Shown here: positions 45,141 through 54,403 of the stretch, one piece after another
Numbering within the stretch: position 1 is the first letter of the stretch
Layout of the letters: every line of letters starts with the position of its first letter
Source: Helicobacter ailurogastricus
Lineage (GTDB): Bacteria > Campylobacterota > Campylobacteria > Campylobacterales > Helicobacteraceae
Assembly (NCBI RefSeq): GCF_001282945.1
Contig: NZ_CDMG01000009.1
Location: 411,504-475,503 of the forward strand
Reading direction: 5' to 3'
DNA: 64,000 bases
Notes under the pieces: model-generated
Seen by the model: the letters and a program-made list of their open reading frames with translations, nothing else
Database searches by the model: none
What the model was told of the DNA's origin: nothing
Program-made: the position numbers and the translations under genes

Positions 45141-46059
45141 CGCGCTTTCGTTAATGTTTTACCTAAGTATAACCATAAAATCCTACCCAATCGTTTATAT
45201 CCCTAAAGGTTCTCTTAAAAACGCCTTAAGTCATTTGAGCGCGCTAGAGGCCCCCACGCCCACGACGAACATTTTAGATTTGTGGATTTTAAGACTCATG
45301 GCGCGTTTGCACCTGTGGCACACCCCCAAGAGAGGGTATATTTCAATCCCGGTGAGCCCTAAAAACACCACCACGAAGGGCGGCTTTTTGCACGCCTTGA
45401 GTCTGTCTAAGGCCGTTTACAAGAACACCACCTTGATCCCGGGCGAGACTTTGTATTTTTTCATCAGGCATCTAGCCAAGGCGTTTCGTCTAAAAGTGGA
45501 GGATCTAGAGCAAGCTTACAACGCCAAAGCCCTTTATGCTGATGGGGCGATTGTGCCAGACACCTACCGCTTCACTTTAGGCATTTCGGCTAAAAATCTC
45601 ATGGATTATCTCTTGCAACACGGGCAAAATCATTACAGAAAGCTCAGTGAGCAACTGCTAGGCAATTACGATCCGCAAAAATGGGAAAGGGCTTTAATCA
45701 TCGCCTCCATTGTCCAAAAAGAGGCGGCAAATGTGTCTGAAATGCCTCTCATTGCTGGGGTGATTTACAACCGCCTAAAGAAAAATATGCCCTTGCAAAT
45801 GGATGGCGCGCTCAATTACGGTAAATACTCCCACGCCAAAATCACGCACGAGCGAATCGCCACAGACAACAGCCCTTACAACACCTACAAACATAAGGGC
45901 TTGCCTAGCGCTCCCGTGGGCAGTGTCGGGCTAGAGGCCATTAAAGCCGCCCTTTTTCCTGCCAAAACCCCCTTCTTATACTTTGTCAAAACCAAGGAGG
46001 GGATGCATAAATTCAGCGCCAACTACAAAGACCATGTCCGCTCAATCCACAAATTCTAG
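45127..46059 (+). CDS. mltG: MltG endolytic transglycosylase
   Basis: Inner-membrane lytic transglycosylase that cuts new peptidoglycan strands and sets their length. One membrane helix near the start, a LysM-like part and a YceG domain with catalytic Glu in 'IASIVQKEAANVSEMPLIAG', then 'YNRLKKNMPLQMDGALNYG' and 'PYNTYKHKGLPSAPVGSVG'. Start at ATG 45127 is preferred; a longer frame from 45055 would begin inside the divergent gene. Even so the two divergent genes overlap by 14 bases. Confidence 0.9.
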   Translation: MAFIIALSLMFYLSITIKSYPIVYIPKGSLKNALSHLSALEAPTPTTNILDLWILRLMARLHLWHTPKRGYISIPVSPKNTTTKGGFLHALSLSKAVYKNTTLIPGETLYFFIRHLAKAFRLKVEDLEQAYNAKALYADGAIVPDTYRFTLGISAKNLMDYLLQHGQNHYRKLSEQLLGNYDPQKWERALIIASIVQKEAANVSEMPLIAGVIYNRLKKNMPLQMDGALNYGKYSHAKITHERIATDNSPYNTYKHKGLPSAPVGSVGLEAIKAALFPAKTPFLYFVKTKEGMHKFSANYKDHVRSIHKF

Positions 46060-46133
46060 CTGTACCTTAGTTTGGCTTTAGATATTTAATGCTAGTATCT
46101 TGGGCGGATTTTACTAAGGGTCAAGGAGATTAA

Positions 46134-46475
46134 ATGGCAAAAATGCTAGCCCCCGAGGGCGTGCCGGTTTGGGTCAATGAAGCCCGGTGTAAGGGTTGCG
46201 ATTTATGTGTGTCGGTGTGTCCGGCGGGGGTTTTGGGCATGGGTTTTAAGCCCACGCACATACTGGGTAAGGTCGCCAAAGTAGCCTACCCTGAAAGTTG
46301 TATTGGGTGTTGCAAATGCGAATTGGGTTGTCCTGATTTTGCCATTTATGTCGCAGAGAAAAAGGAATTTAAATTTGCAAAGGTGTCTAAAGAAGCTGAA
46401 GAGAGAGGGGCTAGAGTGCGGGCAAACCATTACATGCTCTTAGCAGAAAGCGTGCAAGAGGGGAGGGGACAATGA
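46134..46475 (+). CDS. oorD: OorD, 2-oxoglutarate oxidoreductase delta (ferredoxin) subunit
   Basis: Two-cluster ferredoxin subunit (113 residues) of 2-oxoglutarate:acceptor oxidoreductase, which replaces 2-oxoglutarate dehydrogenase in the Helicobacter TCA pathway. 4Fe-4S motifs: 'CKGCDLCVSVCPAG' and 'CIGCCKCELGCPDF'. A TAGTAT box (46093-46098) and AAGGAG precede the gene, making it the first of oorDABC. Overlaps oorA by four bases. Confidence 0.95.
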   Translation: MAKMLAPEGVPVWVNEARCKGCDLCVSVCPAGVLGMGFKPTHILGKVAKVAYPESCIGCCKCELGCPDFAIYVAEKKEFKFAKVSKEAEERGARVRANHYMLLAESVQEGRGQ

Positions 46476-47596
46476 GAGAGGTGATCTCTGATGGCAATGA
46501 GTTGGTCGCTAAGGCGGCCATTGAGGCGGGTTGCCGCTTTTTTGGGGGCTATCCCATCACGCCTAGCTCAGATGTCATGCACGCCATGAGTGCGTTGTTG
46601 CCCGCACACGGGGGGCATTTTATCCAAATGGAGGATGAGATCGGGGGCATTTGTGTGTCTTTGGGCGCGAGCATGAGCGGGGTGAAGGCGATGACGGCCA
46701 GCTCAGGACCGGGGATTTCTTTAAAAGTGGAGCAAATGGGCTATGCGTTCATGACCGAAACCCCTCTTGTGATTGTCGATGTGATGCGCTCAGGGCCTTC
46801 TACGGGGATGCCAACAAGGGTGGCTCAAGGCGACATTAACTTTTTAAAACACCCCACACATGGGGATTTTAAAGCGGTGGCCCTAGCCCCGGGGAGCTTG
46901 GAGGAAACCTACACCGAGACGATTCGGGCGTTTAATTTGGCGGAAAAGCTGATGACTCCTGTTTTCTTGTTGCTGGATGAAACCGTTGGACACATGTATG
47001 GCAAGGTGTCTTTACCCGATTTGCAAGAGCTAAAAATCATCAATCGGCGGGTGTTTGAGGGCGATCCTAAAGAGTACCGGCCCTATGGCGTGGCTGAAAA
47101 TGAACCCGCCATTTTAAACCCCTTTTTCAAGGGCTACCGCTACCACATCACCGGCTTGCACCACGGGCCCATTGGTTTTCCTAGCGAAGACCCTAAAATC
47201 GGTGGGGCTTTGATCGATCGCCTTTTTAACAAGATCGATTCACAGAGCGCAGAGGTGTGCCTAAATGAGGAAATGGACATTGAGGGGGCGGATCTTTTAG
47301 TGGTGGCTTATGGCTCAAGCGCGCTGGCGATTAAAGAGGTCTTAAGGGAGCTAAAAACTGAAAAGTACCCCAAGAAAGTGGGCTTTTTTAGGCCACTCAC
47401 GCTGTGGCCCAGCCCCAAAAAACGCCTAGAAGAGCTAGGCAAGCAATTTAAAAATATCTTGGTGGTCGAGCTCAACAAGGGGCAGTATTTACAAGAAGTG
47501 GAGCACATTTTAGGGCGCAAGGTCCCGGCTTTGTTGCAAGCCAATGGGCGACCGTTTTCACCCAGGCAAATCATGGCAAAAATCAAGGAGTTTTAA
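46472..47596 (+). CDS. oorA: OorA, 2-oxoglutarate oxidoreductase alpha subunit
   Basis: Catalytic subunit containing the pyrimidine-binding part of the thiamine diphosphate site and the transketolase C-like domain. Key motifs: 'FFGGYPITPSSDVMHAM', 'MEDEIGGICVSLGASMSG', 'TASSGPGISLKVEQMGYA'. 374 residues. The stop overlaps the oorB start by one base. Confidence 0.96.
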   Translation: MREVISDGNELVAKAAIEAGCRFFGGYPITPSSDVMHAMSALLPAHGGHFIQMEDEIGGICVSLGASMSGVKAMTASSGPGISLKVEQMGYAFMTETPLVIVDVMRSGPSTGMPTRVAQGDINFLKHPTHGDFKAVALAPGSLEETYTETIRAFNLAEKLMTPVFLLLDETVGHMYGKVSLPDLQELKIINRRVFEGDPKEYRPYGVAENEPAILNPFFKGYRYHITGLHHGPIGFPSEDPKIGGALIDRLFNKIDSQSAEVCLNEEMDIEGADLLVVAYGSSALAIKEVLRELKTEKYPKKVGFFRPLTLWPSPKKRLEELGKQFKNILVVELNKGQYLQEVEHILGRKVPALLQANGRPFSPRQIMAKIKEF

Positions 47597-48423
47597 TGGC
47601 GTTTGATTACGACACATATTTACGCGTGGATAAAACCCCCACTTTGTGGTGTTGGGGCTGTGGGGATGGCGTGATTTTAAAATCCATCATCCGTGCCATT
47701 GACGCTTTGGGCTGGAACATGGACGATGTGTGCTTTGTGAGCGGGATCGGGTGCAGCGGGCGCATGAGCTCTTATGTCAATTGCAACACCGTGCACACCA
47801 CGCATGGGCGCGCGCTTGCCTACGCCACGGGCATTAAAATGGCAAACCCCACCAAGCATGTCGTTGTGGTCTCTGGCGATGGGGACAGCTTTGCCATCGG
47901 GGGCAACCACACCATCCACGCTTGCAGGCGCAACATTGATTTAAATTTAGTTTTGGTCAATAACTTCATTTACGGTTTGACAAATTCGCAGACCTCCCCC
48001 ACCACACCAAATGGCATGTGGACGGTAACCGCCCAAACCGGCAACATTGACAACAGCTTTGATCCTTGCGAAATTGCGATGGCAGCGGGGGCGAGCTTTG
48101 TCGCCCGTGAGAGCGTGCTTGATCCTAAGAAACTAGAGCGCACCCTTGCTGAGGGCTTTGGCCACAAGGGTTTTAGCTTTGTGGATGTGCATAGCAATTG
48201 CCACATTAATTTAGGACGCAAAAATAAAATGGGTGAAGCGGCACAAACTTTAAAATGGATCGAGTCGCGCTTAGTTAGCCGCCGTAAATACGAGGAAATG
48301 ACCCCTGAAGAGCGCGTGGGCAAATTCCCCACAGGCGTGCTAAAACAAGACACTTCTAAGATGGAGTATTGCCAAGCGTATCAGGGCGTGATCGATGCTG
48401 CCCTAGCCAAGAAAAAAGCATAA
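47596..48423 (+). CDS. oorB: OorB, 2-oxoglutarate oxidoreductase beta subunit
   Basis: Binds the thiamine diphosphate via 'GDGDSFAIGGNHTIHACRRN' followed by 'NNFIYGLT' (GDG...N motif). Cys pairs 'WCWGCGDG' and 'GIGCSGR' hold an iron-sulfur cluster. 275 residues. Acts with OorA at the active site in the cytoplasm. Confidence 0.96.
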   Translation: MAFDYDTYLRVDKTPTLWCWGCGDGVILKSIIRAIDALGWNMDDVCFVSGIGCSGRMSSYVNCNTVHTTHGRALAYATGIKMANPTKHVVVVSGDGDSFAIGGNHTIHACRRNIDLNLVLVNNFIYGLTNSQTSPTTPNGMWTVTAQTGNIDNSFDPCEIAMAAGASFVARESVLDPKKLERTLAEGFGHKGFSFVDVHSNCHINLGRKNKMGEAAQTLKWIESRLVSRRKYEEMTPEERVGKFPTGVLKQDTSKMEYCQAYQGVIDAALAKKKA

Positions 48424-48431
48424 GGAAAGTT

Positions 48432-48998
48432 ATGGAAACACAATTGCGTTTTACGGGCGTGGGCGGGCAGGGCGTGCTTTTAGCGGGCGAAATTTTAGCC
48501 GAAGCCAAGATTGCTGCCGGGGGCTTTGGCACCAAAACTTCCACTTACACCAGTCAAGTTAGGGGAGGTCCTACGAAAGTGGACATTATTTTAAGCCCTG
48601 ATGAGATCATCTACCCTTATGCCAAAGAGGGCGAAATTGATTTTATGCTCTCAGTGGCGCAGAGCAGTTACCAGCTCTTTAAAAACGATGTCAAAGAGGG
48701 GGGGATTGTGGTGGTCGATCCCAATCTGGTCCAGCCCACGCCCGAGGACGAGGCGAAGTTTCAGCTTTATAGACTCCCCATCATCACGATTGCCAAAGAG
48801 GAAGTTGGCAATATTATCACACAATCGGTGGTGGCTTTGGCGGTAACGGTCGTTTTAACCGGCTGTGTGGATAAAGAACAAGTTTTAAACACCATGGTTT
48901 CTAAAGTCCCCGCTAAAGTCGTGGAGCTGAATCAAAAGGCTTTTGCCATCGGTGAGGCCCACGCCCTAAAAGCTCTTGTAGCTAGAAAAATCTCTTAG
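48432..48998 (+). CDS. oorC: OorC, 2-oxoglutarate oxidoreductase gamma subunit
   Basis: Gamma-type subunit of the oxidoreductase (188 residues), opening with 'RFTGVGGQGVLLAGEILAEA' and containing 'TSQVRGGPTKVDIILS'. The start at 48432 follows AAGGAAAG by a few bases; the longer frame would lie inside oorB. Its stop shares one base with the next gene's GTG. Confidence 0.95.
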   Translation: METQLRFTGVGGQGVLLAGEILAEAKIAAGGFGTKTSTYTSQVRGGPTKVDIILSPDEIIYPYAKEGEIDFMLSVAQSSYQLFKNDVKEGGIVVVDPNLVQPTPEDEAKFQLYRLPIITIAKEEVGNIITQSVVALAVTVVLTGCVDKEQVLNTMVSKVPAKVVELNQKAFAIGEAHALKALVARKIS

Positions 48999-50923
48999 TG
49001 GTAGACCCCGCACAAATCGCCACTTTGGCGCACAAAACCCCTTTTTACCTCTACGATTTAGACGGCGTTAAAAACGGCTTTTTAGAGTTTAAAGAGGTCT
49101 TTAAAGGACAAAAGTCACTCATTTGCTACGCCCTAAAGGCCAATTCTAATCTAGCTCTTTTAGAGGTCTTAGCCAAAGCGGGGGCGGGGGCAGATTGCGT
49201 GTCTATTTATGAAGTCCGCCGCGCGCTTTTAGCCGGCATTGCGCCCTACAAGATCATTTTTAGCGGGGTGGGTAAGTTAGAAAATGAAATTGTAGAGGCC
49301 CTAGAGAAGGGGATTTTATTTTTAAATGTGGAGTCTTTTGAAGAGCTAAGACTCATAGAGCAAATCGCAAAAGAGCACAACACAAAGGCCCGCATTAGCG
49401 TTAGAGTCAATCCTAACATTGACCCCGCCACACACCCCTATATCTCTACGGGGCTGTGGGAGAATAAATTTGGCGTGGAAGAAAAAGAGGCGGTGCAAAT
49501 GTTTATGTTTGCCAAACAATCCGCCTTTTTAGAGCCCATCGCCTTGCAGTTTCACATAGGTTCGCAACTCTTGCAACTCTCCCCCCTGAAACAGGCCTTT
49601 GAAAAAATGGCGGCTTTAGCCCGCTTTTTGCTAGCCAGTGGGGTGGAGCTGAAGTTTTTTGATGTGGGCGGGGGGCTTGGCGTAGCTTACCAAGACGCAC
49701 AACAGCCCATATCCTTAAAAGACTACGCTAAAGCTATTTTTAAAGCCACAAAGGGCTTGGATTTAACCCTTGTTTGTGAGCCGGGGCGGCGCATTGTGGC
49801 AGATCATGGGGTTTTGATCACTAAGGTGCAATACACCAAGTCCAACGCCTATAAAAACTTCGCCATTGTCGATGTGGGGATGAACGACTTTATGCGCCCC
49901 GCCCTTTACCAAGCCACACACCCCGTGCATTTACTCACCCCCAAAGACACCGCACCAGTGGCTTACGATTTGGTCGGGCCCATTTGTGAGAGCGCGGATT
50001 GCTTTGTTAAAGGTGTCAGTTTGCCTAAGTTAGAGCGGGGGGATTTGTTGGTGTTTGAAAAAGTGGGGGCTTATGGGGCGAGCATGGCAAGCCACTACAA
50101 CAGCCGCCCCAATCTTTTAGAGTTAGGTTTTGAGGGGGGAGAAATCCGCACTCTAAGGGAGAGAGAAGACTTTTTTGACTTGATTGAACACGAAATGGGG
50201 CATTTAAAGGGGGAGGGCATCGCTTCTAAACGAGCGCAAATCGATCAAATCGATCAAACCTTAAGCAAACTTCTAAACGCCCGTTTTGCCTTAAGCGCGC
50301 TCATCGCCAAGGACAAACACGAAGCAGGGCTTAGTGTCTATAACCCCATTAGAGAAGCTGAAATTTTTACCAAAGTAGGAGGGCAGTTAGAGAGCGTTTA
50401 TACAGAGATTTTAGGCGTGTCTAGGGGGTTGGTGCGCCCCGAAAAAGTGGGTGTGGCCACGCACGCCAACACGGCTAGAAGACTTTTAGGGCAGAGGTTT
50501 CAATTAAAACTTTACAACCCCCTAACGCTCTTTGAGTCCATTTTGCTTAAAAATGTGGATTACGGGCTTTTAGAAGTGCGTGGCAGTAGCGCCTACGCTC
50601 AAGGGCTAGAAACCCTAGTAGAGCATGTCAGCCAACAACGCCTAGAAGTGGCGCACAGCTTTAAAATCGGGGAGGTGTGGTGCTTGTTGATCGGGCGTTT
50701 TGGCTTTTTGGTGCAAACAAGTCCCACACGGCGGGCGTGGTGGTTTGCCCCCACAAAAGTGCAAGAAGTGCGCGCCCTTTTAAATTCTTGCAAAGACCCT
50801 TATTTTTTAGCCATACCGCCAGGGTGCTTGCTAGAGGCAAATATAGACCTAGAGTTGCCCGCCCACTTACAGCCCCTCATGTTAGGCACTTATTCTCATA
50901 CACGGAGGACATGTGGAGTTTAG
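48998..50923 (+). CDS. lysA: LysA fused to chorismate mutase and PDT-like domain
   Basis: Residues 1-405 are diaminopimelate decarboxylase, the last lysine step: PLP Lys in 'LICYALKANSNLALLEVL', 'FDVGGGLGVAYQD', 'CEPGRRIVA'. Residues about 415-485 look like an AroQ chorismate mutase helix ('KRAQIDQIDQTLSKLLNARF', 'NPIREAEIF'). Residues about 490-641 resemble a degenerate prephenate dehydratase ('VDYGLLEVRGSSAYAQGLET'). No stop or frameshift separates them. In H. pylori lysA (HP0290) and HP0291 (chorismate-mutase-like) are, as I recall, separate neighbours. GTG start overlaps the oorC stop. Confidence 0.88.
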   Translation: MVDPAQIATLAHKTPFYLYDLDGVKNGFLEFKEVFKGQKSLICYALKANSNLALLEVLAKAGAGADCVSIYEVRRALLAGIAPYKIIFSGVGKLENEIVEALEKGILFLNVESFEELRLIEQIAKEHNTKARISVRVNPNIDPATHPYISTGLWENKFGVEEKEAVQMFMFAKQSAFLEPIALQFHIGSQLLQLSPLKQAFEKMAALARFLLASGVELKFFDVGGGLGVAYQDAQQPISLKDYAKAIFKATKGLDLTLVCEPGRRIVADHGVLITKVQYTKSNAYKNFAIVDVGMNDFMRPALYQATHPVHLLTPKDTAPVAYDLVGPICESADCFVKGVSLPKLERGDLLVFEKVGAYGASMASHYNSRPNLLELGFEGGEIRTLREREDFFDLIEHEMGHLKGEGIASKRAQIDQIDQTLSKLLNARFALSALIAKDKHEAGLSVYNPIREAEIFTKVGGQLESVYTEILGVSRGLVRPEKVGVATHANTARRLLGQRFQLKLYNPLTLFESILLKNVDYGLLEVRGSSAYAQGLETLVEHVSQQRLEVAHSFKIGEVWCLLIGRFGFLVQTSPTRRAWWFAPTKVQEVRALLNSCKDPYFLAIPPGCLLEANIDLELPAHLQPLMLGTYSHTRRTCGV

Positions 50924-51800
50924 CCCCCTTAGTTTAGAACAAAAGAGTGCTTTAGATGCAGCCTTGCAAGCGGATCACTTTATCGTGGCCGATGTCAATT
51001 TTACCAATCTATATCTTTGGCAAAACGCCAGAGAGATTAGCCTAGCCTGCACGTGTGGTTGCACCATCATAAAAACTCGCTACCCCCAAGAAAACCCTTT
51101 TTATTTTTACCCCATAGGCTCAGGGGACAAAAAAGCAGCCCTAGAGGAACTCAGCGCCCACGCAAGGGCACAAGCGCAGACCTTAGAATTTAGAGCGTTG
51201 CAAGTGGAGCAAAAAGAAGAATTAGAGCGTTTTTTCCCCAACGCCTTTAGCTTTGAAGCTAAGAGGGATCGCTTTGACTATGTTTATAGTGTAGCCGAGC
51301 TCATCGCTCTAAGCGGTAAGAAATTCCATAAAAAGAAAAACCACTTAAATGCCTTTTTAAAAGCTTACCCCCACTACACCTACGAGCCGATAAACCCTCT
51401 AAATGTTCCCGAATTAAAACTTGCTCTAAAAGAGTGGCACGAGTTAGACGACCCACAAGACTTAGGCCTAAAGCACGAGCATATGGGGATTTTAAACACC
51501 CTAGACATTTACGAAAAACTGCCCTTGCTTGGAGGGGTGATTAAAATCGAGGGGCGGATTGTGGCGATGAGTTTTGGGGAGAAAATCAACGAGGACATGG
51601 CGGTGATTCACATTGAAAAGGCGGATCCAAGCGTGCGCGGAGCTTATCAAATGATCAACCAACAGCTCTTAAAACACGCCTTTGCTGATTGTGTGCATGT
51701 CAATAGAGAAGAAGATTTAGGCATTGAGGGCTTGCGCCAAGCCAAAATGGGCTATAACCCTGTGTTTCTCGTAGAAAAGCACCACGCCCGCTTGGTCTAA
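50913..51800 (+). CDS. DUF2156-type protein, HP0292-like
   Basis: GNAT-related fold protein of the phosphatidylglycerol lysyltransferase C-terminal (DUF2156) type; real function unknown. 295 residues without membrane parts. Signature parts: 'DRFDYVYSVAELIALSGKKF' then 'HKKKNHLNAFLKAYP', and 'GGVIKIEGRIVAMSFGEK'. 'VHVNREEDLGIEGLRQAKMG' is highly conserved in the family. GTG start is set by GGAGGAC; the gene overlaps the fusion gene by 11 bases. Confidence 0.8.
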   Translation: MEFSPLSLEQKSALDAALQADHFIVADVNFTNLYLWQNAREISLACTCGCTIIKTRYPQENPFYFYPIGSGDKKAALEELSAHARAQAQTLEFRALQVEQKEELERFFPNAFSFEAKRDRFDYVYSVAELIALSGKKFHKKKNHLNAFLKAYPHYTYEPINPLNVPELKLALKEWHELDDPQDLGLKHEHMGILNTLDIYEKLPLLGGVIKIEGRIVAMSFGEKINEDMAVIHIEKADPSVRGAYQMINQQLLKHAFADCVHVNREEDLGIEGLRQAKMGYNPVFLVEKHHARLV

Positions 51801-51873
51801 AATTTGAGACTAAAATTACCATCGATTAGCTTTAATACCCTAGCATGGGGTATTTAATTAGAAGGAGTGTTTC

Positions 51874-52257
51874 GTGGATTTGCTTGTTAGGCAACTTAAA
51901 CATGAGGACTTGCAGGAGTTTCAAAAGATCGTTGCTGGGTTTGGGGCGAGCGTAACTGTGTTACCCGACATTAAAACCTCCCCCCAGCCTTCGGTCTTAC
52001 AAAGACTCTCGGACGACCCCATTGAGGTGAATATGCCCCTTGTGGATGGGGCGTTTGTGGCAACTTTAAACCGCGAAAAAAAAGAAGTCCAAAAGACTTA
52101 TTCCAGGCGTTGCCAAGATGCGCTAAACACACAAAAACATCGCCACGATCACCACAAGCTCGGCTGTGGGCGCACGCACCACGCTGATAAATTCACCGAA
52201 CGCCCCCTACGCCACAGCGACAGAGACTCCGACTCTGGGTTTGGGATGGATATTTAG
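51874..52257 (+). CDS. Hypothetical protein with A8 tract
   Basis: Not recognised. 127 residues from a GTG with a strong GAAGGAG site. The first 70 residues look like an ordinary soluble protein; after an 8-A run (52076-52083) the character changes to a His/Asp/Arg-rich tail ('HRHDHHKLGCGRTHHADKF'). That tail may be real (metal binding) or the product of a frameshift. It ends two bases into the stop of the convergent Sel1 gene. Confidence 0.45.
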   Translation: MDLLVRQLKHEDLQEFQKIVAGFGASVTVLPDIKTSPQPSVLQRLSDDPIEVNMPLVDGAFVATLNREKKEVQKTYSRRCQDALNTQKHRHDHHKLGCGRTHHADKFTERPLRHSDRDSDSGFGMDI

Positions 52258-52604
52258 AGCCACTGCTCTAAGTCTTGCATGACTTGGGTGTGTTTGTCAT
52301 CAGGCGCACCGTCTTCTTCGTAGGTCTGGTAGTTTTTAATCGCCTCTGTGTAGAGTCCTTTGGCTTTCCCTAAGTCTTGCGCCACGCCTTGCCCGAGCTC
52401 GTACATTTTGCCTAGAGCGTAAAACTCATAGCCGAAGTCGTTTTCCCTGCGGGCGATTTTATAAAAATATCCAAACGCCTTTAAATAGTCTTGTACCATG
52501 TGAGGCGCGCCCTGCGCCTCGCCATTGTATTGGTTAAACAAATCCAAGAGCGCATCATCGCTCAAGTGCAAAGATAGATGGGATAAATCCTCTAGCATGG
52601 GCAT
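52254..52604 (-). CDS. Sel1-repeat protein, short paralogue
   Basis: Small cytoplasmic-looking protein (116 residues, no signal peptide). One clear Sel1 repeat: 'YALGKMYELGQGVAQDLGKA'. Its start 'LSDDALLDLFNQYNG' equals that of the gene upstream, so the two are paralogues. Sel1 repeats form helical hairpins for protein binding; no partner is known. Confidence 0.7.
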   Translation of the reverse strand: MPMLEDLSHLSLHLSDDALLDLFNQYNGEAQGAPHMVQDYLKAFGYFYKIARRENDFGYEFYALGKMYELGQGVAQDLGKAKGLYTEAIKNYQTYEEDGAPDDKHTQVMQDLEQWL

Positions 52605-52617
52605 CCTTGTTTTTGGG

Positions 52618-53109
52618 TTAAAAAGAGAGTCTTCTTTTTGCTTTGGGGTTTGGTTTTTTTAAATAAAGGCGTAAATAGGACTTGGTGACTTCTAATTTCG
52701 CCTCCTCTAGCTTGCTTTGATAGTGCAAGGCTTTTTGGGTGTCCTTAGCCACGCCATCGCCCATCTCATAGGCCGCAATGAGCTTAGTCAAGGCGTGTAT
52801 ATAAATCCACTGGGTCTTAACCGCCACTTGCACGACCCCCTGATAGCAAGAAAGGGCTTTTTGCATGTCTTGAGCGACCCCCTGCCCCTTTTCATACATT
52901 TGCGCCAAGCGGTGGAACACCTGCCCGTTGCGGCAATGCCCAAAGACAATTTGCTTATACAGGCTAAACGCTCTTAAGTAGTCATGTACGCTGTGAGGAG
53001 AGAGGCAAGTTTTAGAAGCTCCCACCTGTCTTTTTCCGCACCCATTGTAGGCGTTAAACATTTCCAACAAGGCAGCATCACTCAAATTTAAACCCATTCC
53101 AGCGGACAT
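52618..53109 (-). CDS. Sel1-repeat protein, longer paralogue
   Basis: 163 residues from ATG 53109, chosen for AAAGGAG spacing. Shared opening 'LSDAALLEMFNAYNG', then two Sel1 repeats ('LAQMYEKGQGVAQDMQKAL' and 'LIAAYEMGDGVAKDTQKAL'). Unlike Helicobacter cysteine-rich (Hcp) proteins it lacks a signal peptide and the regular Cys pairs. Ends with a basic tail. It lies downstream of rpoN, separated by about 35 bases. Confidence 0.72.
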   Translation of the reverse strand: MSAGMGLNLSDAALLEMFNAYNGCGKRQVGASKTCLSPHSVHDYLRAFSLYKQIVFGHCRNGQVFHRLAQMYEKGQGVAQDMQKALSCYQGVVQVAVKTQWIYIHALTKLIAAYEMGDGVAKDTQKALHYQSKLEEAKLEVTKSYLRLYLKKPNPKAKRRLSF

Positions 53110-53143
53110 ACAACTCCTTTTGCGAAGCGAGGATTCTAACACA

Positions 53144-54403
53144 CTATGTTAAATTTAAAGCTATATTGTAAAGCTTTTTACGCTCTGTGGAGCTGGCGAT
53201 GTTTAAGAGTTTGCGGTACTTGGTGATGGTGCGGCGCACCATCTTAAGCCCAAATTGCCTTTCAACCAACTCCAGAATTTTTAAATCGCTCATGGGGTGT
53301 TGTCTATCCTCCTTGCTGATGATCTCTAGCAAAAATTCTTTAATAGCGGCGTTAGACACATCGCCCTCTAAAGCGGTGGCAAAAAAGCACTTGATCGCAA
53401 AGACCCCCCGACTGCACGCCAAATATTTATTCGAAATCGCTCGCGAAATGGTGCTCGCCGAGTAGCCAAACTCTTCTGCAATATCCACTAAGCGCATGGG
53501 CTTGATCGCCCCGCCCTTAAAAAAATCGTATTGGTATTCCACGAGCATGAGCCCGATTTTTTGGATGGTTTGGTGGCGCATTTGCAACGCATCCACCAAA
53601 TCCCTAGCCTCTTTAAGTTTCTCTTTTAAATACCCATTGTCTGCGGTGATTTTATGCTGTTCTAACACCACTTTAGGGTAATAACCCTCATTGAGTTGCA
53701 CGCTGATGTCCCCGTCTTCTTCAAGCACTAAAATGTCGGGGATGATGGGGGGCAAATTCTCAGAAAACTCCAAAGCGGGGGGGGTTTTAAAAGAAGTGAT
53801 GGTTTGCATGGCTTTTAAATATAGGGGATTGTGGCGGTACTTTTGGTGTTGCTCTAAATCCTCTAAAATCTTAGCGCAAAGTTCGTAAGTGGGTAAGTCC
53901 AGCTCTTCGTGCTGGATCAGCTGAAAATAAAAACTCTCCATCAGATCGCGCGCGGCTATGCCCGGAGGGTCTAAGTAGGCGAAGCGTTGGCGCACCTTTT
54001 CATAGTCGCTCGCTAACACGCCCAAGCTTGAGGCCTGCGTCTGTGTGTCTCCCTCAAAATACCCCTCTGGGCTTAAATTATCGATGATGTCCATGGCGAT
54101 TTTAAGAGACATCTGTGTGGGGAATAAGGGGGGTAAAAGTTGTTCGTTTAAAGTTTGGTGCAAAGTTTTGGGGCGCACGCTCAAGCGTTCGATGTGATCG
54201 CCCAAAGCGTTTTTAGGGAGTTTGTAAAATCTTTGGGAGCTAAAGTCTGTGCGCATCCCGCTTTGCACCCGCACAAAGGGGTTATCTCTGGCACAAGTCA
54301 ATAAAGTTTCTTCAATTTCTAAGGGGTCGCTTTGCAAAATAGGCAACCAACTTTTGAGGGTAGCAGAGAGCTTGTTTTTAAGGTTTGGGCGGGCGCGTAG
54401 CAT
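53144..54403 (-). CDS. rpoN: RNA polymerase sigma-54
   Basis: Alternative sigma factor that in Helicobacter drives hook and minor flagellin genes with FlgR. The 419 residues include the core-binding part ('LDPPGIAARDLMESF') and an HTH ('IAEEFGYSASTISRAISNKY'). The RpoN box reads 'VRRTITKYRKLLNI' (the usual start is ARRTV). It lacks a long Gln-rich region I, as in Helicobacter. Its ATG overlaps the lptB stop. Confidence 0.95.
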   Translation of the reverse strand: MLRARPNLKNKLSATLKSWLPILQSDPLEIEETLLTCARDNPFVRVQSGMRTDFSSQRFYKLPKNALGDHIERLSVRPKTLHQTLNEQLLPPLFPTQMSLKIAMDIIDNLSPEGYFEGDTQTQASSLGVLASDYEKVRQRFAYLDPPGIAARDLMESFYFQLIQHEELDLPTYELCAKILEDLEQHQKYRHNPLYLKAMQTITSFKTPPALEFSENLPPIIPDILVLEEDGDISVQLNEGYYPKVVLEQHKITADNGYLKEKLKEARDLVDALQMRHQTIQKIGLMLVEYQYDFFKGGAIKPMRLVDIAEEFGYSASTISRAISNKYLACSRGVFAIKCFFATALEGDVSNAAIKEFLLEIISKEDRQHPMSDLKILELVERQFGLKMVRRTITKYRKLLNIASSTERKKLYNIALNLT

